Assembly: GCA_934247935.1 (NCBI GenBank)
Contig: CAKQKE010000002.1
Location: 124,001 to 188,000 of the forward strand
From: an uncultured Clostridia bacterium
Lineage (GTDB): Bacteria; Bacillota; Clostridia; Christensenellales; Borkfalkiaceae
DNA length: 64,000 nt
Reading direction: 5' to 3'
In this document: one piece after another, positions 33,791 through 43,036 of the stretch
Layout of the letters: each line of letters opens with the position of its first letter
How positions within the stretch are numbered: the stretch's first letter is position 1
Translations under genes and position numbers: made by a program
Notes under the pieces: generated by a model
Seen by the model: only the letters and a program-made list of their open reading frames with translations
Told to the model about the DNA's origin: nothing
Database searches by the model: none

Positions 33791-36475
33791 TTATCTGCCG
33801 CAGCAGTTTTTGTACTTTTTACCGCTTCCGCAAGGACACGGGTCGTTTCTGCCGACGGTCTGTGCTTTTCTCACTGTTACGCCGCCGTTGTTTTCGCTGC
33901 TGCCGCCTACGTTTTTATATTCTTTCTTTTCTTCTTTTTGAGGCATCGTGTTTATTTCGACCTTCAAAAGCATAGAAACGGTGTCTTCTTGTATGCTTGC
34001 AGTCATCGCCTCAAACATTTCAAGACCTTCTTTCTTGTATGCGTTGATGGGGTCTTCGTTGCCGTAAGCACGCAAAGAAATACCTCTCTTGAGTTTGTCC
34101 ATATCGTCGATATGGTCAATCCACTTTTTGTCGACGTTTCTCAAAAGAATCATCCTTTCGAGTTCGCCGAAGTCGATGTCCATTTCTTTGTACTTCTCTA
34201 TCTTTTCTTCATAACATTCTATTACCTTTTCGGTAAGTTTTTGCATGAAGAAATCATAATCCCAAAGTTCAAGATTCTTTGCCGTAACGAAATTGGTTTC
34301 GGGCGGTAAAAGCCTTTCTTCGATTATCCTGTTGAGTTTGTCGACGTCCCAAAGTTCGGGCTTTTTAGCGTTGTCGATACCCTTGCTTGCAACGTCCGCA
34401 ACGTAATCGGGAATAAGTTTAAGTATGTCTTCGTGTACGCTTTCGCCCCTTAATACCTTCATTCTTTCATCGTACATCACCTGACGTTGAGTATTCATTA
34501 CGTCGTCGTACTGAATGATGTTCTTTCTTATACCGAAGTTTTTGCCCTCGATCATTCTTTGAGCGTTTTCTATACTTCTCGAAAGCATTTTTGCGGAAAG
34601 CGGCTCGTCTTCCTGCACTTTAAAGAAGGAATACAAACCTTGCAATTTTTCTCCGCCGAATCTTATCGCCAAATCGTCTTCGAGCGAAATAAAGAATTGC
34701 GACGAACCGGGGTCGCCTTGACGACCCGCTCTACCTCTCAACTGGTTGTCGATACGTCTCGACTCGTGTCTTTCCGTACCGATGATATGCAAGCCGCCGC
34801 AAGCCATAACTTCTTGTTTTTGCTTGTCGGTATCCACCGAATATTTAGCAAGTAACTCTCTGTATTCTTCTCTTACTTGCTTTACCTCGTCGGACACTTC
34901 TTGCATATAAGAAGTTGCAAGTTCTATAACGTCTTCGTCTATTCCCTGATTTCTGAGGTCTTGTTTAGCGAGATATTCTGGGTTGCCGCCGAGCAAAATA
35001 TCCGTACCACGACCCGCCATATTGGTCGCGATTGTTACTGCGCCTTTTTGTCCCGCCTGAGCAATGATTTCAGCCTCTCTCTTGTGGTTTTTAGCGTTTA
35101 AGATATTGTGCTTGATTTTGTTTTTAAGCAACTGTCTTGAAATTTCCTCTGACTTTTCAACGGTAATCGTACCGACGAGGATAGGTTGACCTTTGCTGTG
35201 TCTGTCGATAATTTCTGCGATAATCGCCTTGAGTTTACCCCTTTCGGTCGAATAAATAACGTCTGGCAAATCCTTTCTTATCATCGGCTTGTTGGTGGGA
35301 ATTTCAAGCACGTCGAGACCGTAAATCGTTCTGAATTCTTCCTCTTCGGTCTTTGCCGTACCCGTCATACCAGACAACTTTTTATAAAGACGGAAATAGT
35401 TTTGGAAAGTAATCGTGGCGTAAGTCTTGTTTTCGTTTCTTATCGGCACGTTTTCTTTCGCTTCGATTGCCTGGTGCAAACCGTCGGAATATCTCCTTCC
35501 TATCATAAGTCTGCCCGTAAATTCGTCGACTATGATAATTTCTCCGTCGTTTACGACGTAATCGTTGTCTCTCTTAAAAATATAATGAGCCTTTAAGGCT
35601 TGTTGTATGTGGTGGTTGAGTTCCGAATTGGAAATATCGGAAAGGTCTTGTATCCCGAAAAATCTTTCGGCTTTATAAGTGCCCGACTCGGTGATTTGCA
35701 CGGATTTTTCTTTTATATCGACGGTAAAGTCTTCGTCGATTTTCAAAGTCTTTACAAAGCGGTTTGCGTCGTAATACATATCCGACGATTTGCCGCCTCT
35801 ACCCGAAATGATAAGCGGAGTTCTCGCCTCGTCGATTAAAATAGAGTCCACCTCGTCGACGATTGCGAATTCAAGTCCCCTTTGAACCATTTGTTTAAGG
35901 CTGGTTTTGAGGTTGTCTCTCAAATAATCGAAACCGAACTCGTTGTTAGTACCGTAAGTGATATCGCAATTATATGCTTCTCTCTTGCGGTCATCGTCCA
36001 TATCGTGTACGTTTACTCCGACGGTAAGTCCCAAAAATCTGTGTACTTTACCCATCCACTCGGCGTCACGTTTTGCAAGGTAGTCGTTGACGGTGACTAT
36101 ATGCACGCCTTTGCCCGTAAGTGCGTTGAGGTATGCGGGAAGCGTCGCCATAAGCGTTTTACCTTCACCTGTTTTAAGTTCGGCGACTCTGCCCTGGTGC
36201 ACGCAGATACCGCCCATAAGTTGCACCTTGTAGTGGCGCATATTAAGCACTCTGTAACTTGCTTCTCTCACGACGGCGAAAGCGTCGTACAAAATTTTAT
36301 CGAGCGTTTCTCCGTTTGCAAGTCTTTGTTTTAAAAGGTTGGTTTGATTCTTGAGTTCTTCATCGCTCATTGCCTCGTATTTAGGTTGCAAATCGATGAT
36401 TTTATCAGCCATCGCGCTGATTTTTTTCAAACTTCTTCTCGAATCGGAATTTAATATATATCTTATTAAGCCCAT
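33791..36475 (-). CDS. secA: Preprotein translocase ATPase SecA
   Basis: 894 residues, full length. SecA drives unfolded preproteins through SecYEG. Walker A TGEGKT (102-107), DEVDSIL Walker B in NBD1, the preprotein cross-linking region, NBD2 with GRAGRQGD and TNMAGRGTDI, and a C-terminal zinc tail CPCGSGKKYKNCC that binds SecB or ribosomes in other bacteria. GGGAGAAAA precedes the ATG, and a consensus promoter lies 40-68 bases upstream. Confidence 0.99.
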   Translation of the reverse strand: MGLIRYILNSDSRRSLKKISAMADKIIDLQPKYEAMSDEELKNQTNLLKQRLANGETLDKILYDAFAVVREASYRVLNMRHYKVQLMGGICVHQGRVAELKTGEGKTLMATLPAYLNALTGKGVHIVTVNDYLAKRDAEWMGKVHRFLGLTVGVNVHDMDDDRKREAYNCDITYGTNNEFGFDYLRDNLKTSLKQMVQRGLEFAIVDEVDSILIDEARTPLIISGRGGKSSDMYYDANRFVKTLKIDEDFTVDIKEKSVQITESGTYKAERFFGIQDLSDISNSELNHHIQQALKAHYIFKRDNDYVVNDGEIIIVDEFTGRLMIGRRYSDGLHQAIEAKENVPIRNENKTYATITFQNYFRLYKKLSGMTGTAKTEEEEFRTIYGLDVLEIPTNKPMIRKDLPDVIYSTERGKLKAIIAEIIDRHSKGQPILVGTITVEKSEEISRQLLKNKIKHNILNAKNHKREAEIIAQAGQKGAVTIATNMAGRGTDILLGGNPEYLAKQDLRNQGIDEDVIELATSYMQEVSDEVKQVREEYRELLAKYSVDTDKQKQEVMACGGLHIIGTERHESRRIDNQLRGRAGRQGDPGSSQFFISLEDDLAIRFGGEKLQGLYSFFKVQEDEPLSAKMLSRSIENAQRMIEGKNFGIRKNIIQYDDVMNTQRQVMYDERMKVLRGESVHEDILKLIPDYVADVASKGIDNAKKPELWDVDKLNRIIEERLLPPETNFVTAKNLELWDYDFFMQKLTEKVIECYEEKIEKYKEMDIDFGELERMILLRNVDKKWIDHIDDMDKLKRGISLRAYGNEDPINAYKKEGLEMFEAMTASIQEDTVSMLLKVEINTMPQKEEKKEYKNVGGSSENNGGVTVRKAQTVGRNDPCPCGSGKKYKNCCGR

Positions 36476-36514
36476 TTATTCTATTTTCTCCCTATAAGAG
36501 TTATTGTAAATACT

Positions 36515-36543
36515 ATTTTACTATATTTTAGCAAATATGTAAA
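36515..36543 (-). promoter_or_regulatory. Promoter of secA
   Basis: Minus strand TTTACA (36543-36538), 17 bases, TAAAAT (36520-36515). Confidence 0.82.
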
Positions 36544-36685
36544 TACATTTTTTCGATTTTTATTTGTTTTTATTTGCAAAAAGGTTAATTTTTGTCGATT
36601 ATCGCAAAAACTTTGCCTGTCTTACACATTTTTCTCTTTTTTATTCGCATTAAACGTGAAATAGATTTCGTTTAATTATATATTG

Positions 36686-37423
36686 CTAAACAATATCCAC
36701 GCCTTTAAGTTCGTCTCTTCTCGATGCCACGGTAAGCAAATCCACCTCTGCCGCGCCGGCGTTGTAAAGAACTTTTGCCACCGCATGGGCGGTACTGCCC
36801 GTCGTCAGAATGTCGTCGATGACCAAAATTTTCTTGTTTTTGACCGCTTGACGGTCCACGACTTTAAATGCTCCCGATAAATTTTCGAGTCTTTCGTCTA
36901 ACGACAAACTCTTTTGATCGTCCGTTTCTTTTACTTTTTCAAGCGTGTTTATCGACGGAACGTTTACCAGAACAGAAAGTTCGTCGGCGATGAGTTTCGC
37001 TTGATTATATTTCCTTATCTTCATTTTATTTTTGGAAATCGGCACGTAAGTCAAAAAGTCCACGTGGGAAAACTCTTTGTCGAAAACGGGTTTCATTTCT
37101 TTTGCGAACACCCTCGACAAATATTTCTTGTTGTCGCTTTTGTACGCAATGATAAGTCTCCTTATAGGTTCTTCATAAGAAAACACGCTTCTTGCTTTTG
37201 AAAAGCACGGAGTATATTTCTTGCACATAAGACAGTACCCGTCACTTAAAAACGTGGGTCTGCCGCAATGCACGCATATGTTGTCTTTTACACGCACTAT
37301 TTGCTTTTCGCAATCCGCACAAAAATTTTCTTTGTCAAAAACTTCCCTTTTGCAAAGGTTGCACGTGCAATCTTCACGCACTACGTATTTAATGAAAAAG
37401 TCTTTTATCCCCGATTTATCCAT
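36686..37423 (-). CDS. comF: ComF family phosphoribosyltransferase-like protein
   Basis: 245 residues from the ATG at 37423, which follows GGGGAAA at a rather long distance; a TTG ten codons upstream lacks any ribosome site. Two zinc-finger pairs (CNLCKRE..CADC and CVHCGRP..CLMC) precede a type I PRT domain with PRPP loop VIDDILTTGSTA (about 203-214). ComF aids uptake of single-stranded DNA in naturally competent bacteria. No other competence gene is here, so competence is not shown. It follows the phosphatase gene by about 40 bases. Confidence 0.92.
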   Translation of the reverse strand: MDKSGIKDFFIKYVVREDCTCNLCKREVFDKENFCADCEKQIVRVKDNICVHCGRPTFLSDGYCLMCKKYTPCFSKARSVFSYEEPIRRLIIAYKSDNKKYLSRVFAKEMKPVFDKEFSHVDFLTYVPISKNKMKIRKYNQAKLIADELSVLVNVPSINTLEKVKETDDQKSLSLDERLENLSGAFKVVDRQAVKNKKILVIDDILTTGSTAHAVAKVLYNAGAAEVDLLTVASRRDELKGVDIV

Positions 37424-37461
37424 ACCGATTAAATTTCCCCGATTTCGTATCAATCAAATTT

Positions 37462-37926
37462 CTAATTGAGTTTGTGCTGCTTAGAAATAAATGTAAACAA
37501 GCCGTCTATGCCTTTAATAATATCGTCGTAAGTCTTGTCAAAGTCTCCCGTGTAATACGGGTCGGCAACGTCTCCGCCGCCGCAAAACGACATCAAAAGA
37601 TGAACCTTGTCCATATTCTTCCCGCCGAAAATCCTTTCGATGTTTTTTAAGTTGTATTTATCCATACAAATTATATAATCGTAATAATCACCGTCTTCTT
37701 TTACAAGTTTAACCGCCCTTTTGCCGCTGCAATCGATACCTTTAGAGAGTAAAATTTTTTTCGCGGGCGGATAAACGGGATTACCCACCTCTTCATAAGA
37801 AGTAGCCGACGAAACTATTTCAAACTCGTTTATAAGTCCTTTCCTTTTTATATAGTCTTTAAATAGAAATTCAGCCATGGGCGAACGGCAAATATTGCCC
37901 AGACACACAAAGTTTATCTTTATCAA
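37462..37926 (-). CDS. Low-molecular-weight protein tyrosine (or arginine) phosphatase
   Basis: 154 residues. The catalytic loop C8-LGNIC-R14-S sits at the N-terminus and the general acid Asp in DPYYTGDF near the C-terminus. In Firmicutes this family includes protein-tyrosine phosphatases and the arginine phosphatase YwlE; Ile12, between Asn11 and Cys13 of the loop, resembles the Ile of tyrosine phosphatases rather than the Thr reported for YwlE, so tyrosine is favoured weakly. It lies between the feo genes and comF with a palindromic repeat 18 bases before its start. Confidence 0.9.
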   Translation of the reverse strand: MIKINFVCLGNICRSPMAEFLFKDYIKRKGLINEFEIVSSATSYEEVGNPVYPPAKKILLSKGIDCSGKRAVKLVKEDGDYYDYIICMDKYNLKNIERIFGGKNMDKVHLLMSFCGGGDVADPYYTGDFDKTYDDIIKGIDGLFTFISKQHKLN

Positions 37927-37943
37927 ATTGTACCTCTTTTGCC

Positions 37944-37972
37944 GTTTTTACAGCATACGCATTGCGTAAAAC
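37944..37972. repeat. Dispersed ATACGTAT-type palindrome, copy 5
   Basis: GTTTTTACAGCATACG followed by CATTGCGTAAAAC; well-preserved arms. Located 13 bases after the FeoB-partner stop and 18 before the phosphatase start. Confidence 0.75.
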
Positions 37973-37984
37973 CGACATAAATAG

Positions 37985-38143
37985 TCATTTGTCTTTTTTG
38001 TTTTTACGCAAACATCCGGCGCAATCGCCGTTGCAACACCCGCAAGACGATTTGCCGTTTTTTTTGCGACGTACGATATGAATTACCGAAAAAATCACCC
38101 ATGCCGCCAACAAACAAATTACAATAATATCGATAAGTTTCAT
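37985..38143 (-). CDS. FeoB-associated Cys-rich membrane protein
   Basis: 52 residues. One membrane helix (about 4-24) then a basic turn RRKKNGK and the Cys cluster SCGCCNGDCAGC (33-44). Its ATG comes one base after the feoB stop, with GAGGTTG as ribosome site inside the feoB end. Small Cys-rich partners of this type follow feoB in many Firmicutes and Bacteroidetes and may take the place of FeoC; their exact role in Fe(II) uptake is not settled. Confidence 0.9.
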   Translation of the reverse strand: MKLIDIIVICLLAAWVIFSVIHIVRRKKNGKSSCGCCNGDCAGCLRKNKKDK

Positions 38144-38144
38144 T

Positions 38145-40133
38145 TTATATAAACAACCTCGCAACGTTGTATGCCAAAATAGCGACCACGTATGCTACCA
38201 CACATTGAAAAACTACTACCAATATTGCCTTTTTCTTTGATTTCAATTCGTTTGAAATTGCAGAAACCGCAGCGATACACGGGGTATACAAAAGCGTAAA
38301 TATCAAAAATCCGAAAGCACCGGCAGTTGAAACAAACATTCCCGCTATATCGGTCGTAAGTATGTTTAAAGTGCCTACAACCGCTTCTTTCGCACTGAAT
38401 CCCGCAATAAGCGACGCAACTACAGCACCGTCTTTAATGCCGATCGGAGCAAATGCGGGCAATACGAATTTTCCTATATGAAAAAGCATGCTTTTGCCCG
38501 TTTGCTCGCCGACAAAGTTTAAACGCATATCGAATGATTTGAAAAACCAAATAATTAAAGTAGCGATAAAAATTACCGTAAATGCCCTTTGTATAAAGTC
38601 TTTTGCCTTCTCCCACATTAAAAGCGCAACGCTTTTAAACGACGGAAAACGATAATTCGGCAGTTCCATTACAAACGGAACGGGCTTGCCTTTATACAAT
38701 GTTTTGTCGAGTATAAGCGCGGTAACGATACCTAAAACAATTCCTATTAAATATAATCCGAATATAAGCAGCACAGGGTGACTGAAAGCGCAACTGTGCG
38801 CAATCGTAGAGTAAATGACGATTTTTGCCGAACAACTTATAAAAGGAATAAGCATTATCGTCATCTTTCTGTCTCTTTCCGAAGAAAGCGTCCTTGTAGA
38901 CATAACCGCCGGAACGCTGCAACCGAAGCCCAAAAGCATAGGCACGAAACTTCTGCCTGACAACCCTATTTTTCTCAAAGGCTTATCCATTATGAAAGCC
39001 ACCCTCGCCATATAACCCGAGTCTTCCAGAATCGATAAAAGCAAAAACAGCACAAGTATATAAGGCAAAAACGAAAGCACGCTTCCCACTCCTTCGAATA
39101 TGCCGTCTTGAATCAGATTTATGACAACTTCATTCAAACCGTATCGCGCCAACGCGTCAATAACCACGTTGCAAAGTTTGTCTATACCCTTTTCTAAAAG
39201 CGTCGCAAGCCCTTGTCCCACAAGCCCGAAAGTCAAGTAAAAAATTAAAAGCATTATAGACAAAAATACGGGTATAGCCGCATATTTATTTGTCAACACT
39301 TTATCGATTTTTACACTGCGTTTGTGTTCTTTGCTTTCCTGACACTTTACCACGGTATCTTTACAAGTCTTTTCGATGAAAGAATATCTCATATCGGCGA
39401 TAGCCGCATTTCTGTCGAGTCCGCTTTCGGTTTCCATTTGAATAACCGAGTGTTCTATCATTTCTTTTTCGTTTTCATCGAGCCCGAGACTGTTTTCGAC
39501 CGCCCTGTCGCCTTCGATTATTTTAGTTGCGCAAAATCTCGTCGAATAACCCGCGTTTTGCGCATGGTCTTCAATTAAGTGACATACTGCGTGTATGCAC
39601 CTGTGAACAGGACCTTGCTCGCAAAAATCATAAACAGTGGGATACGTTTTGTTTTTCGCAACGTTTACCGCAGTATCGATTAATTCTTGTATACCCTCGT
39701 TTTTCGCCGCGCTGATAGGTATTACGGGGATACCCAATTTTTGCGACAATTTTTCGATATCTATCGTGCCGCCGTTGTTTCTCACTTCGTCCATCATATT
39801 AAGCGCAAGCACCATCGGTACTTTAAGCGAAATCAGTTGCAACGTCAGATACAAATTCCTTTCAATATTGGTTGCATCGACGATGTTGATTATTCCGTCG
39901 GGTTTTTCGTTTAAGATAAAGTCTTTTGTGACGATTTCTTCGTTTGTGTATGGTCTGATTGAATAAATACCGGGCAAATCGACAACCTGACAATCTTTTT
40001 GCGAACGCATTTGCCCTGTCTTCGATTCAACGGTAACCCCGGGAAAATTTCCCACGTGCTGATTAGAACCGGTAAGTTGGTTAAACAAAGTCGTTTTTCC
40101 GCAGTTCTGATTTCCTACAAGAGCAAAAATCAT
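38145..40133 (-). CDS. feoB: Ferrous iron transport protein FeoB
   Basis: 662 residues. The N-terminal G domain has GNQNCGKT (7-14), DLPG (52-55) and NMMDE; a helical GDI-like part follows and then about eight membrane helices with the Cys-bearing GFGCSVPA and FISCSAK motifs. It imports Fe(II). Start overlaps the feoA stop by four bases (ATGA), so FeoA and FeoB are made together. Confidence 0.98.
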   Translation of the reverse strand: MIFALVGNQNCGKTTLFNQLTGSNQHVGNFPGVTVESKTGQMRSQKDCQVVDLPGIYSIRPYTNEEIVTKDFILNEKPDGIINIVDATNIERNLYLTLQLISLKVPMVLALNMMDEVRNNGGTIDIEKLSQKLGIPVIPISAAKNEGIQELIDTAVNVAKNKTYPTVYDFCEQGPVHRCIHAVCHLIEDHAQNAGYSTRFCATKIIEGDRAVENSLGLDENEKEMIEHSVIQMETESGLDRNAAIADMRYSFIEKTCKDTVVKCQESKEHKRSVKIDKVLTNKYAAIPVFLSIMLLIFYLTFGLVGQGLATLLEKGIDKLCNVVIDALARYGLNEVVINLIQDGIFEGVGSVLSFLPYILVLFLLLSILEDSGYMARVAFIMDKPLRKIGLSGRSFVPMLLGFGCSVPAVMSTRTLSSERDRKMTIMLIPFISCSAKIVIYSTIAHSCAFSHPVLLIFGLYLIGIVLGIVTALILDKTLYKGKPVPFVMELPNYRFPSFKSVALLMWEKAKDFIQRAFTVIFIATLIIWFFKSFDMRLNFVGEQTGKSMLFHIGKFVLPAFAPIGIKDGAVVASLIAGFSAKEAVVGTLNILTTDIAGMFVSTAGAFGFLIFTLLYTPCIAAVSAISNELKSKKKAILVVVFQCVVAYVVAILAYNVARLFI

Positions 40134-40360
40134 GCGTTTACCTCCTCTACCTCAATCTCTTTTGCGTCGTCTTTTCTGATTGTCAATTCATACCCGCGCA
40201 ACGACAACTCTATAGGGTCGCCCATTGGCGCAAGTTTTACAACCATAACTTTTGTCTTTGGAATTAATCCCATGTCGAGCAGACGACACCTGAGCGCGTC
40301 TTCTCCGCTTACTTTTACTATCACCGCTTGTTTGCCTTTTCCCAATTCGTCTAAGGTCAT
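40130..40360 (-). CDS. feoA: Ferrous iron transport protein FeoA
   Basis: 76 residues from the ATG at 40360; CAGGAGAAG just before it rules out the longer frame. Small SH3-like protein with the family core CRLLDMGLIPKTKV (about 35-48). It binds or regulates FeoB. First gene of feoA-feoB-Cys-rich peptide, with a sigma-A promoter about 130 bases upstream. I see no clear Fur or DtxR box in the leader. Confidence 0.95.
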   Translation of the reverse strand: MTLDELGKGKQAVIVKVSGEDALRCRLLDMGLIPKTKVMVVKLAPMGDPIELSLRGYELTIRKDDAKEIEVEEVNA

Positions 40361-40488
40361 ACTTCTCCTGACGTGTTTTAATAAAATCAACAACGATTAC
40401 GTAGTTTTTTATCCGCATATTAACCATATAACGCACTGACTTTATTAAAAATCTGTTTATTTTGATTTTTATCCACGTACAATTTTTT

Positions 40489-40517
40489 ATTATACATTAA
40501 TTGCAGAAATTTGTCAA
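40489..40517 (-). promoter_or_regulatory. Promoter of feoAB
   Basis: Minus strand TTGACA (40517-40512), 17 bases, TATAAT (40494-40489). The leader of about 120 bases contains no recognised iron box. Confidence 0.9.
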
Positions 40518-40561
40518 TTTTATATTTTAAAGTCGACGATTTATCGCTTAATTAAAAACTC

Positions 40562-40590
40562 TTGCAAAACTACGCTTTATATTGTACAAT
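40562..40590 (+). promoter_or_regulatory. Promoter of truA, ending six bases before the start codon
   Basis: TTGCAA, 17 bases, TACAAT (40585-40590). Transcription should begin about 40596-40598, at the truA ATG (40597). Confidence 0.7.
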
Positions 40591-40596
40591 AATCGT

Positions 40597-41361
40597 ATGA
40601 GAAGATTTTTAGTCAATTTGCAATTCAGCGGCAAAAATTATAACGGCTTTCAAAAAAACGATAAGCAGAAAACAATTCAAGGCGAATTGGAAAACGCTCT
40701 TTTAAAATTATTCAATCAAACTATAGAAGTCACGGGCGTATCCCGCACCGACGCAGGCGTGTCTGCATATGAATATTATTTTCATTTCGACGCCGACACA
40801 AAACTCCCCGCCGGCAGAGTCGCGTTCAAACTCAATCGTTTTTTGCCCGCCGACATTCAATGCCAGCAAAGTGTTGAAATTCCGTTTTCTTTCGACGCGA
40901 GAAAAAACTGTATTTCAAAAACCTATGAATACCTTTTATACAAAAGCGAACATTTAAAGCCTCTACTTAATAAGTTTTCGGTAAAAGTCTCGCCGTCGAT
41001 AAACGTTGAAAATATGAAAGAATCGGCAAATCACCTGATAGGCAAACATGACTTTTCGGCTTTCATGACTGCGTCTTCGTCTAAATCTTCGCATATAAAA
41101 ACAGTCAATTTCATTAATATTTTCACCCGTGAAGACAATCTTGTTATCGAATTAAATGCGGACGGATTTTTATACAATATGGTAAGAATCATCGTCGGAA
41201 CTTTAATCTCGGCGGGAATCGGAGAAATTCCTCCCGAAAAAATGAAAAGCATACTCGAAAGTAAAAATCGCGAAAACGCGGGTTTAACTATGCCGCCGAA
41301 AGGTCTCACCCTTAAAAAAGTTTTTTACGATTTAGATTTATCTACTTTCGGCATAAAGTAA
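40597..41361 (+). CDS. truA: tRNA pseudouridine synthase A
   Basis: 254 residues. TruA makes pseudouridine at positions 38-40 of tRNA anticodon arms. The catalytic Asp52 lies in RTDAGVSA (usual RTDAGVHA, so His is replaced by Ser), and GFLYNMVRIIVGTL near the C-terminus is conserved. The ATG at 40597 has no ribosome site; an upstream in-frame TTG lies within the promoter -10 region. The mRNA may therefore be leaderless. It is a lone gene ending at a bidirectional terminator. Confidence 0.95.
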   Translation: MRRFLVNLQFSGKNYNGFQKNDKQKTIQGELENALLKLFNQTIEVTGVSRTDAGVSAYEYYFHFDADTKLPAGRVAFKLNRFLPADIQCQQSVEIPFSFDARKNCISKTYEYLLYKSEHLKPLLNKFSVKVSPSINVENMKESANHLIGKHDFSAFMTASSSKSSHIKTVNFINIFTREDNLVIELNADGFLYNMVRIIVGTLISAGIGEIPPEKMKSILESKNRENAGLTMPPKGLTLKKVFYDLDLSTFGIK

Positions 41362-41504
41362 AGTTTACAATCGCAAAACTACACTTATAATCGCGCCGCA
41401 AAACCACGCCGCAAATATATATACATGCATCGCAAATTACCGCAGCAAAACCTCTCTACTCTCAAAAATTTTAAGCGGCGAAAAACAACTTGAAATTTCA
41501 ATTT

Positions 41505-41543
41505 AAAAACGCTTTTTAAGTCTCTTCCTTAAAAAGCGTTTTT
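41505..41543. terminator. Bidirectional terminator between truA and the chromate transporter genes
   Basis: Stem AAAAACGCTTTTTAAG/CTTAAAAAGCGTTTTT with loop TCTCTTC; U-runs lie in both directions. Confidence 0.9.
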
Positions 41544-41604
41544 CATTATATTTTAAATTACCTGTAAAAGCGTGTCCCTGAAAAATTTTCCTTGAGTATA
41601 TTTT

Positions 41605-42174
41605 TCACATTAAAATCATACCCAAAACTGCCGACACAACTATAATAGGAATAGCAGTAAGTTGTTTCTTTTTGACCTTTTTATAGCATACGCATATCGC
41701 AATCACGACAGCGGATATGATTATCGCATAAATATTTATTGTCGGTTTTTCCGTAAACGTACCGAAATTCGTGTATATGTTTTTGATAAACAAAAGCACG
41801 CCCGTCGACACGATTAATGCCGAAACGAAAGGCACGACGCCGGCAACCGCGCCTTTATACCATTTGTTTTGCTGAATGTTTTTAAACAACGAAGCGATTA
41901 TTAAAATGACTATAAACGAAGGAAGCACAACGCCCAATGTGGTACAAACCGCGCCGAAAAATCCCGCTTGAGAAGTACCCACAAAAGTCGCCATATTTAT
42001 TGCAAGCGGACCGGGGGTCGATTCGCTTATTGCGATAAAGTCAAGCACTTCGCCTTCGGTAAGCCAACCCATCGACACAACTTCGCTTTGAATAAGAGGA
42101 ATCATGGCGTAGCCGCCGCCGAAAGTAAACAAACCAATTTTAAAAAACGTCCAGAAAAGGTTTAAATAAATCAT
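41605..42174 (-). CDS. Half-size chromate transporter, second subunit
   Basis: 189 residues, about six membrane helices, one CHR domain. The motif FTFGGGYAMIPLI (17-29) and ESTPGPLAINMATFVG (about 52-67) are typical. Long ChrA proteins join two CHR domains; here the halves are separate genes that overlap by four bases (ATGA), the short-chain pair form. They may export chromate or another oxyanion; the natural substrate is unknown. Confidence 0.92.
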   Translation of the reverse strand: MIYLNLFWTFFKIGLFTFGGGYAMIPLIQSEVVSMGWLTEGEVLDFIAISESTPGPLAINMATFVGTSQAGFFGAVCTTLGVVLPSFIVILIIASLFKNIQQNKWYKGAVAGVVPFVSALIVSTGVLLFIKNIYTNFGTFTEKPTINIYAIIISAVVIAICVCYKKVKKKQLTAIPIIVVSAVLGMILM

Positions 42175-42893
42175 TTGCTCTCCTCCTCGTTTACACTATA
42201 TTCGTTTACTTTTTCTTCTTTTGATTTAACGCTGTTTTCGTTTGATTCGGTTTGCGCGGACGTTTGAACGGACTGTTCATCGGAGTTTGCCTGTTCACCG
42301 CTTTGTGCGTTCGTTTCTTTAATCTTCTTCGACTTTTTGCCGTTTATTGCAGTTACGCTGATACCTATTACAAGACCTGCCAGAATAAGAATAATCGACG
42401 AGAAATTAACGCTGAAAATATCCACGCAAATCATAAGACAAATGCAAAACGCGAAACAAATGACGGACAATGCGTTTTTGTCCATGTTTTTAAACATTTT
42501 GTACCCCGCCCTTACTATAAGAACGCCTACGCCGCATTGAATACCCGCAAACGCCTTTTGTACAAGCGTAATCTTCATAAATTTGTCTAAAAATTGCGAA
42601 ATTATAAAAATAACTATAAACGACGGCAATACAACGCCGAGCGTGCAAAACAAACTGCCCCAAAATCCTTCTCGTTTATACCCGATATAAGTCGCGCTGT
42701 TTATGGCGATAGGTCCGGGAGTAGATTCGGCAATAGCCACAATTTCCGCAAGTTCGGACTCGGTGAGATATTTCTTTTTGGTGACAAATTCGTTTTCTAT
42801 AAGCGGAATCATCGCATACCCGCCGCCGAAAGTAAACAAACCTATTTTAAAATAAGTAAAAAACAAATTTAACAAATTTTTAAATTTCTTCAT
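42171..42893 (-). CDS. Half-size chromate transporter, first subunit, with hydrophilic tail
   Basis: 240 residues. Residues 1-185 are a CHR domain (FTFGGGYAMIPLI, ESTPGPIAINSATYIG). The last about 50 residues are a Ser/Glu/Gln-rich tail that the partner lacks. AGGAGTG is some 13 bases before the ATG, a long gap. Acts with the next gene, probably as a heterodimer. Confidence 0.92.
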   Translation of the reverse strand: MKKFKNLLNLFFTYFKIGLFTFGGGYAMIPLIENEFVTKKKYLTESELAEIVAIAESTPGPIAINSATYIGYKREGFWGSLFCTLGVVLPSFIVIFIISQFLDKFMKITLVQKAFAGIQCGVGVLIVRAGYKMFKNMDKNALSVICFAFCICLMICVDIFSVNFSSIILILAGLVIGISVTAINGKKSKKIKETNAQSGEQANSDEQSVQTSAQTESNENSVKSKEEKVNEYSVNEEESK

Positions 42894-42964
42894 ATAGATT
42901 CAAAATCACTCCTGAATAACATATATTGCGGCATTTTTATTGCGCTTTTTATTCGGTTTTTGTC

Positions 42965-42992
42965 GTTTTTACACGATACGTATATCGTAAAT
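42965..42992. repeat. Dispersed ATACGTAT-type palindrome, copy 6
   Basis: GTTTTTACACGATACG followed by TATATCGTAAAT; the arms differ from other copies (CGAT for CAAT) but still pair (ACGATA with TATCGT). Confidence 0.65.
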
Positions 42993-43002
42993 CAAACATA
43001 TA

Positions 43003-43024
43003 GCGAAGTCAAAAGCGACTTCGC
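43003..43024 (-). terminator. Possible metK terminator
   Basis: Eight-pair stem GCGAAGTC/GACTTCGC with a six-base loop, 13 bases after the metK stop; the following minus strand is only weakly T-rich. Confidence 0.55.
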
Positions 43025-43036
43025 CACACGTTTTAT

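Noticed and set aside
40361..40488. Search for a Fur or DtxR box in the feoAB leader
   Set aside because: No sequence close to either consensus was found.
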